Assembly: GCA_007123455.1 (NCBI GenBank)
Contig: SKKZ01000065.1
Coordinates: 1 to 5,166, forward strand
DNA: 5,166 bases
Source of the DNA: Coriobacteriia bacterium
Lineage (GTDB): Bacteria > Actinomycetota > Coriobacteriia > Anaerosomatales > SLCP01
Reading direction: 5' to 3'
In this document: one piece after another, positions 1-5,166 of the stretch
Layout: each line of letters begins with the position of its first letter
Position numbering within the stretch: the first letter of the stretch is position 1
Notes under the pieces: generated by a model
The model's database searches: none
Seen by the model: only the letters and a program-made list of their open reading frames with translations
What the model was told of the DNA's origin: nothing
Made by a program: the position numbers and the translations under genes

Positions 1-629
1 CCGAGCACGAGGGCACGCCAGGCTCTTTCGACGCGCTCCCACCGATTGTCCCGGTCCATGGCGTAGTAGCGACCCATCACGGTGGCGATGGAACCGACGC
101 CCTCGGCTTCCAGGAACTCCTCTAGCTCGTCGATGAAACCGAGACCCGAATCGGGCGGCACATCGCGCCCATCGAGGAAGCAGTGCACGTACACGCGTTC
201 AGCTCCGCGACGCTTTGCCAGACGGACGAGGGCGTAGAGGTGTTCGAGGTGGCTGTGAACGCCTCCGTCGGAGAGGAGGCCCATGAAATGCACGGCCCTG
301 TCATCGGCAACTGCCGAATCGACCGCTGCGTCGAGCACCTCGTTCTCGAAGAACGTTCCGTCCTCTATCGCCTTGTCGATGCGGGTGAGCTCCTGATACA
401 CGACGCGCCCGGCACCGATATTCAGGTGGCCGACCTCCGAGTTGCCCATCTGGCCATCGGGCAGTCCGACTGCTTCACCGGAGGCCATCAGCCGGGTATG
501 AGCGAACTTCTCGAATAGCGCGTCAAGCCGGGGGGTCCGCGCCGCGGCAATGGCGTTGCCCGGTCCCGGCTCGGCAAGCCCGTATCCATCCATGATGATG
601 AGACAGAGCGGCAGGCTCTGCTGGTTCAC
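1..629 (-). CDS. gpmI: 2,3-bisphosphoglycerate-independent phosphoglycerate mutase, N-terminal part (cut by window edge)
   Basis: Cytosolic iPGM interconverts 3- and 2-phosphoglycerate through a phosphoserine intermediate with divalent metal, usually Mn2+. I translated it from a GTG at 629. The product begins MNQQSLPLCLIIMDGYG; 209 codons are visible out of roughly 510 for the family, and the C-terminus lies outside the window. Visible signatures are metal-binding Asp14 in DGYG (14-17), the catalytic serine Ser64 in QMGNSEVGH (60-68), His125 in SDGGVHSH (120-127), DGRD (153-156) and GRYYAMDRDNRW (186-197). These are the known metal, nucleophile and substrate-phosphate positions, shifted by about two residues from the Bacillus enzyme. 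The visible part covers the first piece of the alkaline-phosphatase-like domain and much of the inserted transferase domain. The GTG overlaps the tpiA stop by 4 nt (GTGA) and has a GGAGG 7 nt upstream, so translational coupling to tpiA is likely. No frameshift is seen. Confidence 0.96.
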   Translation of the reverse strand, partial: MNQQSLPLCLIIMDGYGLAEPGPGNAIAAARTPRLDALFEKFAHTRLMASGEAVGLPDGQMGNSEVGHLNIGAGRVVYQELTRIDKAIEDGTFFENEVLDAAVDSAVADDRAVHFMGLLSDGGVHSHLEHLYALVRLAKRRGAERVYVHCFLDGRDVPPDSGLGFIDELEEFLEAEGVGSIATVMGRYYAMDRDNRWERVERAWRALVL

Positions 630-1393
630 CGGGCAGCCTCCGCAATCGCAGCAAACGATTCGGCCTCGAGCGCAGCCCCTCCGACAAGTGCCCCGTCGAT
701 ATCGGGCTCGGCAAAGAACATGTGGGCGTTCTCCGGCTTCACCGAGCCTCCGTAGAGCACCCTCATCGATATCGCTGCGGGCTGACCGAACGTTGCTCCG
801 ACGGTGGCACGTATCGCACGGGCGACGTCGTTCGCACCTTCAGGGGTCGGCGTCCGGCCGGTACCGATAGCCCACACGGGCTCGTACGCGATAACCAGAC
901 TCGCAGCGTCCTCGGGGCCGAGGCCCTCGACAGCTGCACGTACCTGGGAGCGCACGAAAGACTCTGTCTCATCGGCTTCGCGAACGGCGAGCGACTCACC
1001 CACGCACACGATCGGGACCATGCCCGCGGCGTACACGGCCTTTGCCTTCTTGTTGACACTCTCGTCGGTCTCGCCGAAGTACTCGCGTCGTTCCGAGTGA
1101 CCGACGATCACGTAGTCGCAGCGAAGGTCGGTAAGCATACGCGGGGCGATCGCTCCGGTGAACGCGCCCTCCTCTTCCCAGTGCACGTCCTGTGCCCCCA
1201 GCCCCATCTGCAGGCGATCGAGTTCGATGACGGTGGACACGCTCTTGAGCGCTGTGAACGGCGGGCACACGACGATCTCGACCTCGTCCCAGACGCCCGA
1301 GACGAGTTGTTCGATGTTCTGTGTGAGGATCGCTCCCTCCCCCGCTGTCTTGAACATCTTCCAGTTGCCCGCGACCATCGGTCGGCGTGCCAT
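626..1393 (-). CDS. tpiA: triosephosphate isomerase
   Basis: Cytosolic TIM-barrel enzyme that interconverts dihydroxyacetone phosphate and glyceraldehyde 3-phosphate. At 255 aa it is a normal full-length bacterial TpiA. Asn10 and Lys12 sit in the N-terminal GNWKM motif. The electrophilic His99 is in VGHSERR (97-103), and the catalytic base Glu171 is in AYEPVWAIGTG (169-179), which runs into flexible loop 6. The phosphate-binding YGGSVKP (214-220) and GALVGGA (234-240) are also intact. The ATG at 1393 has GGAGG 7 nt upstream, directly after the pgk stop. Only 12 nt separate it from pgk, and its TGA overlaps the gpmI GTG, so it is surely co-transcribed with both. Nothing looks unusual in the sequence. 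Confidence 0.98.
   Translation of the reverse strand: MARRPMVAGNWKMFKTAGEGAILTQNIEQLVSGVWDEVEIVVCPPFTALKSVSTVIELDRLQMGLGAQDVHWEEEGAFTGAIAPRMLTDLRCDYVIVGHSERREYFGETDESVNKKAKAVYAAGMVPIVCVGESLAVREADETESFVRSQVRAAVEGLGPEDAASLVIAYEPVWAIGTGRTPTPEGANDVARAIRATVGATFGQPAAISMRVLYGGSVKPENAHMFFAEPDIDGALVGGAALEAESFAAIAEAAR
637..641 (-). promoter_or_regulatory. ribosome binding site for gpmI
   Basis: On the minus strand GGAGG lies 7 nt before the GTG at 629, inside the last codons of tpiA. It supports this GTG as the start. No upstream extension is needed, because the conserved N-terminus (hydrophobic strand then MDGYG) begins about ten residues after it. Confidence 0.8.
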
Positions 1394-1405
1394 GTGTGCT
1401 CCTCC

Positions 1406-2593
1406 CTAACTGTCCTGCAGGGCATCGACGCCCGGCAGGGTCGACCCTTCGAGCAGCTTCATCGAGGCGCCTCCGCCTGTCGAAACGAACGTGACCCGCT
1501 CCTCGAGACCGAATTCCTTCAGCGCACTGACCGAGTCACCGCCACCCACGACGGAAACCGCCCGGCTATTGCGGGCTATGGCCGAGGCGACAGCACGTGT
1601 ACCGGCTTCGAACGGCTCCATCTCGAACACGCCCATCGGGCCGTTCCAGAAGATCGTGCGTGCCCGGGCGATCGCCTCCTTGAATAGCTCGCTGCTGGTG
1701 GGGCCGATATCGAGTCCCATCATCTCGGCGGGAATCTCCTCGCGGCCCACGATAGACGTATCCGCATCTTCGGCCATATCCTCGGCGACCACGAAATCAA
1801 CGGGCAGAAGAAGCTCGACACCGTTCCCGGCAGCCTTTTCGAGCATCTCTTTGGCCGGCTCGATCCACTCCTCCTCGACGAGGCTCCGGCCGACGTTGAC
1901 CCCCTTGGCGACCAGCAGTGTGAAACACATGCCGCCTCCGATGATGAGCACATCAGCCGAGTCGAGCAGCCGGTCGATCACCCCGAACTTGTCCGAGACC
2001 TTGCTGCCACCCAGGATCGCCACGAACGGCCGGTCCGGCTCGAGCAGCATGCCTGACAAGGTATCGACCTCGCGCGCGAGCAGGAGGCCCGCATAGGCCG
2101 GCAGGCACTCGGCGATGCCGGTCGTCGACGCGTGCGCGCGATGCGCGGCACCGAAAGCGTCGTTGACGTACAGGTCGGCCAGCGAGGCGAGGGCATCGGC
2201 GAACTCGGCGTCGTTGGCCTTCTCCCCGGGGTGGAAACGAACGTTCTCGAGCATGAGGATCTCGCCGTCGACCATGCGCTCGACGGCTTCGTGTGCCTCG
2301 CGTCCCACGATGTCGTCCACGAACATGACGTTGCGACCGAGCAATCTCTGAAGCACGCGACGCACGGGACGCAGTGAGTACTGCGGATCGGGCTCTCCCT
2401 GAGGCCTTCCGAGGTGGCTCATGATGATGACGCGAGCACCGTGGTCGACCAGATAGCGGAGGGTCGGCAGTGCCGCGCGAACCCGAGTGTCGTCGGCGAC
2501 CGATCCCTCACTCAGCGGCACGTTGAAGTCAACGCGCACGAGCACGCGCTTCCCATTCACGTCCGCGTTCTTCACCGTCTTCTTGGAGAACAT
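1406..2593 (-). CDS. pgk: phosphoglycerate kinase
   Basis: Cytosolic two-domain kinase that transfers the acyl phosphate of 1,3-bisphosphoglycerate to ADP, giving ATP and 3-phosphoglycerate. From the ATG at 2593 it is 395 aa, the usual size. N-domain substrate-binding motifs are RVDFNVPL (20-27), SHLGRP (59-64), ENVRF (116-120) and NDAFGAAHRAHAS (144-156). C-domain nucleotide-binding motifs are GGSKVSDK (195-202), WNGPMGVFE (316-324), GGGDS (350-354) and STGGGASM (371-378). The frame stays open for 44 more codons upstream to 2725, but that stretch is arginine-rich, unlike any Pgk, and overlaps the end of gap. The start at 2593 gives the canonical short lead before the DFNVP motif and has a GGAGG upstream. 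It follows gap by 56 nt and precedes tpiA by 12 nt. Confidence 0.98.
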   Translation of the reverse strand: MFSKKTVKNADVNGKRVLVRVDFNVPLSEGSVADDTRVRAALPTLRYLVDHGARVIIMSHLGRPQGEPDPQYSLRPVRRVLQRLLGRNVMFVDDIVGREAHEAVERMVDGEILMLENVRFHPGEKANDAEFADALASLADLYVNDAFGAAHRAHASTTGIAECLPAYAGLLLAREVDTLSGMLLEPDRPFVAILGGSKVSDKFGVIDRLLDSADVLIIGGGMCFTLLVAKGVNVGRSLVEEEWIEPAKEMLEKAAGNGVELLLPVDFVVAEDMAEDADTSIVGREEIPAEMMGLDIGPTSSELFKEAIARARTIFWNGPMGVFEMEPFEAGTRAVASAIARNSRAVSVVGGGDSVSALKEFGLEERVTFVSTGGGASMKLLEGSTLPGVDALQDS

Positions 2594-2597
2594 CCGA

Positions 2598-2602
2598 CCT
2601 CC
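2598..2602 (-). promoter_or_regulatory. ribosome binding site for pgk
   Basis: GGAGG lies on the minus strand only 4 nt before the ATG at 2593. The spacing is short, but this is the clearest Shine-Dalgarno in the gap-pgk spacer. It argues for the 2593 start against the 44-codon upstream extension. Confidence 0.7.
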
Positions 2603-2649
2603 AACCCTGTCCCTCGCGCCCCTCCGATAGACCCCGGTGTCACGGAAGC

Positions 2650-3654
2650 CTACGCCACGAGGACTTTGACGAGATCGGCCACGCGGCAGCTGTAACCCCA
2701 CTCGTTGTCGTACCACGCGACGCACTTCACGAAGTTCCCGCTTCCGCCCATCACCATGGTCTGGAGCGAATCGAACACCGAGGAGGCGGCGTTTCCGATG
2801 ACGTCGGCCGACACGATCGGATCGGTGCAGTATTCGAGGATCCCCGCCATCGGCCCCTCGGCCGCGGCCTTCATGGCGGCGTTGATCTCATCGGCGGTCA
2901 CATCGCGCTCCAGCTCGGCGACGAGGTCGACGACCGAACCGTCGGGAGTCGGGACACGCATCGACATGCCGTCCAGCTTGCCCTTCATGTCCGGCATCAC
3001 AAGACCGATGGCCTTCGCGGCGCCGGTGCTCGTCGGGATGATGGAGACCGCGGCCGCACGCGCTCTGCGCAGGTCTTTGTGCGGCGCATCCAGGGTGACC
3101 TGGTCGTTGGTGTAGCTATGGATCGTGTTCATGAAGCCACGCGCCATCCCGAACTCATCGCGCAGCACCTTCGCGACAGGAGCAAGGCAGTTGGTCGTGC
3201 ACGAAGCATTGCTCACGATGTGATGAGTGGCCGGGTCGTATTCCCCTTCGTTCACGCCGAGCACGATGGTGATGTCCTCGTTGCTCGCCGGAGCCGAGAT
3301 CAGGACCTTGCGGGCACCGGCGTCGATGTGGGCCCTTGCCTTGTTTGCATCGGTGAAGAAGCCTGTCGACTCCACGACGACCTCGACACCCAGGTCGCCC
3401 CAGGGAAGCGCAGCGGGATCGCGCTCGGAGAGGACCTTGACCTTCGTGCCGTCGACAGTGAAGCCGTCATCATGTGCAACGACCTCGTTCCCGAAGCGAC
3501 CGTGTATCGAATCGTACCTGAGCAAGTGCGCGAGGGTCTTCGCGTCGGTCAGATCGTTGACGGCGACCACCTCGATGTCCGGATTCGCCGAGCAGGCCCG
3601 ATACACGAGGCGCCCTATGCGCCCGAATCCGTTGATCCCTACTTTGGTCGTCAC
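2650..3654 (-). CDS. gap: glyceraldehyde-3-phosphate dehydrogenase, type I, probably NAD-dependent
   Basis: Oxidatively phosphorylates glyceraldehyde 3-phosphate to 1,3-bisphosphoglycerate; cytosolic and normally a tetramer. From the GTG at 3654 it is 334 aa, the typical length. The Rossmann motif NGFGRIGR is at 8-15, the catalytic Cys152 is in SNASCTTNC (148-156), and the activating His179 is in TIHSYTNDQ. Other signatures are PHKDLRRARAAA (191-202), PTSTGAAKA (207-215), MRVPTPDGS (232-240) and WYDNEWGY (314-321). Asp34 after the second strand (VND) contacts the adenine ribose in NAD enzymes and is replaced by Ala in Bacillus GapB, so NAD preference is inferred. Residue 190 is Ala where Bacillus GapA has Leu, so the cofactor call is not absolute. 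The frame continues 65 codons upstream, but the GGAGG before the GTG and the canonical N-terminus fix the start. One oddity is Cys323 in YSCR, where YSNR is common. Confidence 0.98.
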   Translation of the reverse strand: MTTKVGINGFGRIGRLVYRACSANPDIEVVAVNDLTDAKTLAHLLRYDSIHGRFGNEVVAHDDGFTVDGTKVKVLSERDPAALPWGDLGVEVVVESTGFFTDANKARAHIDAGARKVLISAPASNEDITIVLGVNEGEYDPATHHIVSNASCTTNCLAPVAKVLRDEFGMARGFMNTIHSYTNDQVTLDAPHKDLRRARAAAVSIIPTSTGAAKAIGLVMPDMKGKLDGMSMRVPTPDGSVVDLVAELERDVTADEINAAMKAAAEGPMAGILEYCTDPIVSADVIGNAASSVFDSLQTMVMGGSGNFVKCVAWYDNEWGYSCRVADLVKVLVA

Positions 3655-3662
3655 AGTGGATC

Positions 3663-3667
3663 CCTCC
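3663..3667 (-). promoter_or_regulatory. ribosome binding site fixing the GTG start of gap
   Basis: GGAGG, within the longer purine run GAGGAGGGA, lies 8 nt before the GTG at 3654 on the minus strand. Upstream in-frame candidates, such as the ATG at 3702, would add residues with no counterpart in GAPDH. They would also place this perfect Shine-Dalgarno inside the coding sequence. Confidence 0.85.
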
Positions 3668-3676
3668 TCTTCGATC

Positions 3677-3700
3677 GGCGTCGGCCCGGTGCCTGACGCC
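3677..3700 (-). other. stem-loop in the whiA-gap spacer
   Basis: Read on the minus strand, GGCGTC, a bulged A, GGC, the loop ACCGG, GCC and GACGCC form a 9-bp GC-rich stem with one bulge. It ends 9 nt before the gap Shine-Dalgarno. No U-run follows, so it is not a standard intrinsic terminator. It may be a leader structure or 5' stabiliser for gap mRNA. GC-rich DNA forms such stems easily by chance, so a function is only inferred. Confidence 0.45.
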
Positions 3701-3751
3701 ATACGAACGCCCGCTCCGCAGTACACGGCACGGGCGCGAGCTTCCCTATCG

Positions 3752-4693
3752 TTAGTGTTCCCCAGAAGAGCCTCGCGATGCGAGCTCTTCGAGCCGGCGT
3801 ATCCTATGATATACCGCCGATTTCGAGAGCGGTGGTTCCGCGAGTTCACCGAGTTCGCGGAGGCTCGCCTCGGGATGCTCGAGCCTCAGGGCCGCAAGCT
3901 CTCTGAGAGCAGGCGGAAGACTCTCGAGGCCTCTCGTAGCCTTGAGCACGCGGATCGCCTCGATCTGTGCGATCGCTGCCTCGGCCGATTTCTGAAGGTT
4001 AGCTGTCTCGGCATTGACCAGCCGGTTGACGTCGCTGCGCATCGACTTGAGGATGCGGACGTCCTCGGTCCGCAGAAGTGCCCGATGGGCACCGACAAGC
4101 GCGAGAAACGTCACGATCGGCTCGGCGCCCTTCAGGTAGACCGCGTGCAAGCCGCGCCGTTGCGTGACCTTTGCCTGCATCCCGAAGCGCGCCATGAGGC
4201 CCCTCAGGTCCTCGGCCATCTCCCCGGTCTCCGCGGTGAGTTCGAAATGGAAGTCTCCGTGAGGGTCGGCGACGAAGCCCCCGCCGAGGAACGCTCCGCG
4301 CAGGTACGACACCGCGCAGCAATCGCGACGGACGAGTCGCGGAGCGATACCGTACGCCAGGGTGAGAGTATCATCGAGGATGCCGAGTTCGTTGAGTGCC
4401 TGGGGCAGCCGGGGCTGGCTCACGACGGTGATCAGGTAGTTGTTGGTCTTGTGGAGAACGCTCCGGCGGACGGTCAGCTCGGTCTTCAGGTCGTAGATAC
4501 CATGGAGCAGCTTGATGGCCTTGCGGGCAACCGGAGCGGTCTCCGTCGCGATCTCAAGGCGATACCGCTCCCTGCCTGTGATGTGCAGGGTTCCCTCGAT
4601 TCGCACGAGCGCCGCAAGCTCCGCCTTCAGGCAGCACTGCCGTTTCGGCTCGATACGTGAGAGCTCCTCTTTGACCTCAGCGGTGAACGACAC
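3752..4693 (-). CDS. whiA: DNA-binding protein WhiA
   Basis: WhiA combines a degenerate LAGLIDADG-homing-endonuclease-like fold with a C-terminal helix-turn-helix. In Streptomyces it works with WhiB to control sporulation septation. In non-sporulating Gram-positives it affects cell division and carbon metabolism. The product is 313 aa, close to the family norm. The N-terminus MSFTAEVKEEL is canonical and sets the GTG start at 4693. YLRGAFLGGGFVADP (130-144) is the hallmark LAGLIDADG-like segment and RLVNAETANLQKS (224-236) is a second family signature. The helix-turn-helix spans about 273-305 and includes LRELGELAEPPLSKSAV. The GTG directly abuts the yvcK TAG, with a GGAGG 12 nt upstream, so translation is probably coupled to yvcK. 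gap follows after 97 nt. Whether it regulates the downstream glycolytic genes cannot be told from sequence. Confidence 0.97.
   Translation of the reverse strand: MSFTAEVKEELSRIEPKRQCCLKAELAALVRIEGTLHITGRERYRLEIATETAPVARKAIKLLHGIYDLKTELTVRRSVLHKTNNYLITVVSQPRLPQALNELGILDDTLTLAYGIAPRLVRRDCCAVSYLRGAFLGGGFVADPHGDFHFELTAETGEMAEDLRGLMARFGMQAKVTQRRGLHAVYLKGAEPIVTFLALVGAHRALLRTEDVRILKSMRSDVNRLVNAETANLQKSAEAAIAQIEAIRVLKATRGLESLPPALRELAALRLEHPEASLRELGELAEPPLSKSAVYHRIRRLEELASRGSSGEH
3765..3790 (-). other. stem-loop in the last codons of whiA
   Basis: On the minus strand GAAGAGC and TCGC are followed by an ATC triloop, then GCGA, a bulged G and GCTCTTC. This makes an 11-bp stem with a single bulge in 26 nt. 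It lies within codons for the LEELASRGSS tail of WhiA, ending 11 nt before the stop codon. No U-tract follows on either strand, so it does not read as an intrinsic terminator. Confidence 0.5.
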
Positions 4694-5166
4694 CTACGCG
4701 ACCAGCCTCCCGAGAACCCGACAGAGCTTCTGATACGAGTGGCGGCGGGCATCGACGGGATCGACGACGTCGGCGGCGACCACGGTCACGCCGAGCCCCT
4801 CAAGCCGCGACAGCACCCCGGTCCCGGTCCCGACCGCCTCGACCGGATCGCTGTCATCATCGCACAACAGGCAACGTCCGGGACGTTCCGGGGAGGACTC
4901 CGACACATTGACGACGACAGTATCTATCGCATCGGAAAGCCCGTGGTCGAAGAGTGCCTGGACGTGGTCGGCAGCATCCATGCTACTCGTCTCGCCGCGC
5001 TGGTTCGCCACGTTGCAGATGTAGATGCGGGCAGCGGAGGTCTCGCGAAGCGCGTCGGCCACCCCGGGCACGAGGAAGTTCGGTATCAGGCTTGTGAACA
5101 GGCTTCCCGGTCCGATCACCACGACATCAGCCTGGCGCACGGCATCGACGGCAGGCTCGAACGCCA
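4694..5166 (-). CDS. yvcK: YvcK/CofD-like gluconeogenesis factor, C-terminal part (cut by window edge)
   Basis: YvcK is a Rossmann-like protein of the CofD/YvcK family. In Bacillus it is required for normal growth and shape on gluconeogenic carbon sources, and it binds UDP-GlcNAc; it is often called a putative gluconeogenesis factor. The window holds about 156 C-terminal residues, roughly half of the usual 310-330 aa. The reading frame is open to the window edge, so a GTG at 5140 is internal: the preceding AFEPAVDAV belongs to the protein. Visible signatures are ADVVVIGPGSLFTSLIPN (just after that GTG codon) and ICNVANQRGET followed by DAADHVQAL. The tail (HSYQKLCRVLGRLVA) differs from the common RHDP-type ending. 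An Asp-rich patch (LLCDDDSDPVEAV) precedes it. The TAG stop is directly followed by the whiA GTG, the classic yvcK-whiA neighbourhood; rapZ would be expected further upstream, outside the window. Confidence 0.93.
   Translation of the reverse strand, partial: AFEPAVDAVRQADVVVIGPGSLFTSLIPNFLVPGVADALRETSAARIYICNVANQRGETSSMDAADHVQALFDHGLSDAIDTVVVNVSESSPERPGRCLLCDDDSDPVEAVGTGTGVLSRLEGLGVTVVAADVVDPVDARRHSYQKLCRVLGRLVA
4706..4710 (-). promoter_or_regulatory. possible distant ribosome binding site for whiA
   Basis: GGGAGG lies within the last yvcK codons, with its GGAGG core 12 nt before the whiA GTG. This is longer than the 4-8 nt spacing of the other genes here. Because the yvcK stop touches the whiA start, terminating ribosomes may re-initiate and a well-spaced site may not be needed. 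Confidence 0.45.

Larger units (their letters stand above)
3655..3751 (-). other. whiA-gap intergenic spacer (97 nt)
   Basis: This is the longest non-coding interval in the window. On the minus strand it starts after the whiA TAA and ends at the gap GTG. It holds the stem-loop at 3677-3700, the gap ribosome binding site, and a weaker pair CGCCCG/CGGGCG with a 17-nt loop nearer the whiA end. I find no convincing -35/-10 pair and no U-tailed terminator. Read-through from whiA into gap is therefore the simplest reading. Confidence 0.6.

Noticed and set aside
722..1687. A 321-codon open frame on the plus strand, antisense to tpiA and the 3' end of pgk
   Set aside because: It is the same codon-bias shadow: His/Arg/Asp-rich composition, no recognisable motif, and complete overlap with intact tpiA and pgk.
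2637..2641. GACAC on the minus strand in the gap-pgk spacer, matching the core reported for Streptomyces WhiA binding
   Set aside because: A 5-mer is expected several times by chance in a window of this size, and it sits between co-transcribed genes rather than at a visible promoter.
2594..2725. 44-residue N-terminal extension of Pgk
   Set aside because: The extension is arginine-rich and non-homologous, overlaps the end of gap, and would bury the GGAGG at 2598-2602. The 2593 ATG gives the standard 395-aa protein.
3655..3790. Intrinsic terminator between whiA and gap
   Set aside because: Both hairpins lack a following U-run on either strand, and one lies inside coding sequence, so neither fits a standard terminator.
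3655..3849. 65-residue N-terminal extension of GAPDH into the spacer and whiA
   Set aside because: The GTG at 3654 has a well-placed GGAGG and yields the canonical TTKVGINGFGRIGR start. The extension overlaps whiA and has no GAPDH counterpart.
3227..4660. A 477-codon open frame on the plus strand, antisense to whiA and the start of gap
   Set aside because: It lies opposite two well-supported genes, resembles no family I know, and is low-complexity in places. Long antisense frames are expected opposite GC-rich genes with strong third-position bias.
1..5166. Mobile elements, CRISPR, RNA genes, or a novel accessory system
   Set aside because: The window is almost fully occupied by six conserved, intact or edge-cut core genes on one strand. 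I saw no spaced direct repeats, no transposase-like or phage-like frames, and no tRNA- or rRNA-like segments.

Overview
The window is a GC-rich, gene-dense stretch of core metabolism. All six genes lie on the minus strand, so they are read from high to low coordinates: yvcK (3' part only), whiA, gap, pgk, tpiA and gpmI (5' part only). WhiA is largely confined to Gram-positive bacteria, and the yvcK-whiA pair placed directly before gap-pgk-tpiA is typical of Actinomycetota. A cofactor-independent phosphoglycerate mutase (gpmI) follows tpiA, whereas many actinobacteria rely on the cofactor-dependent type. This tilts the guess toward a deep actinobacterial lineage such as Coriobacteriia. That placement is an inference from gene order and composition, not from a marker tree.

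Layout on the minus strand: 5166-4694 is the C-terminal half of YvcK. 4693-3752 is complete whiA, whose GTG start directly follows the yvcK TAG stop in the same reading frame. 3751-3655 is a 97-nt spacer, the largest gap in the window. It contains one clear stem-loop, and another lies in the last codons of whiA. 3654-2650 is gap (GTG start), followed after 56 nt by pgk (2593-1406) and after 12 nt by tpiA (1393-626). tpiA overlaps the GTG start of gpmI by 4 nt (GTGA), and gpmI leaves the window at position 1. No gene-free stretch exceeds 100 nt. I see no RNA gene, mobile element, repeat array or CRISPR.

The four enzymes form a contiguous glycolytic/gluconeogenic trunk: TpiA interconverts the triose phosphates, Gap makes 1,3-bisphosphoglycerate, Pgk yields ATP and 3-phosphoglycerate, and GpmI converts that to 2-phosphoglycerate. 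YvcK (linked to growth on gluconeogenic carbon sources and to cell-wall synthesis) and WhiA (a DNA-binding regulator) sit upstream with no visible terminator before gap. This makes a shared transcript possible.

All family signature residues that I checked are intact. I do not see an undescribed system here. The items most worth a second look are the two stem-loops at the whiA-gap junction and the in-frame TAG-GTG abutment of yvcK and whiA.
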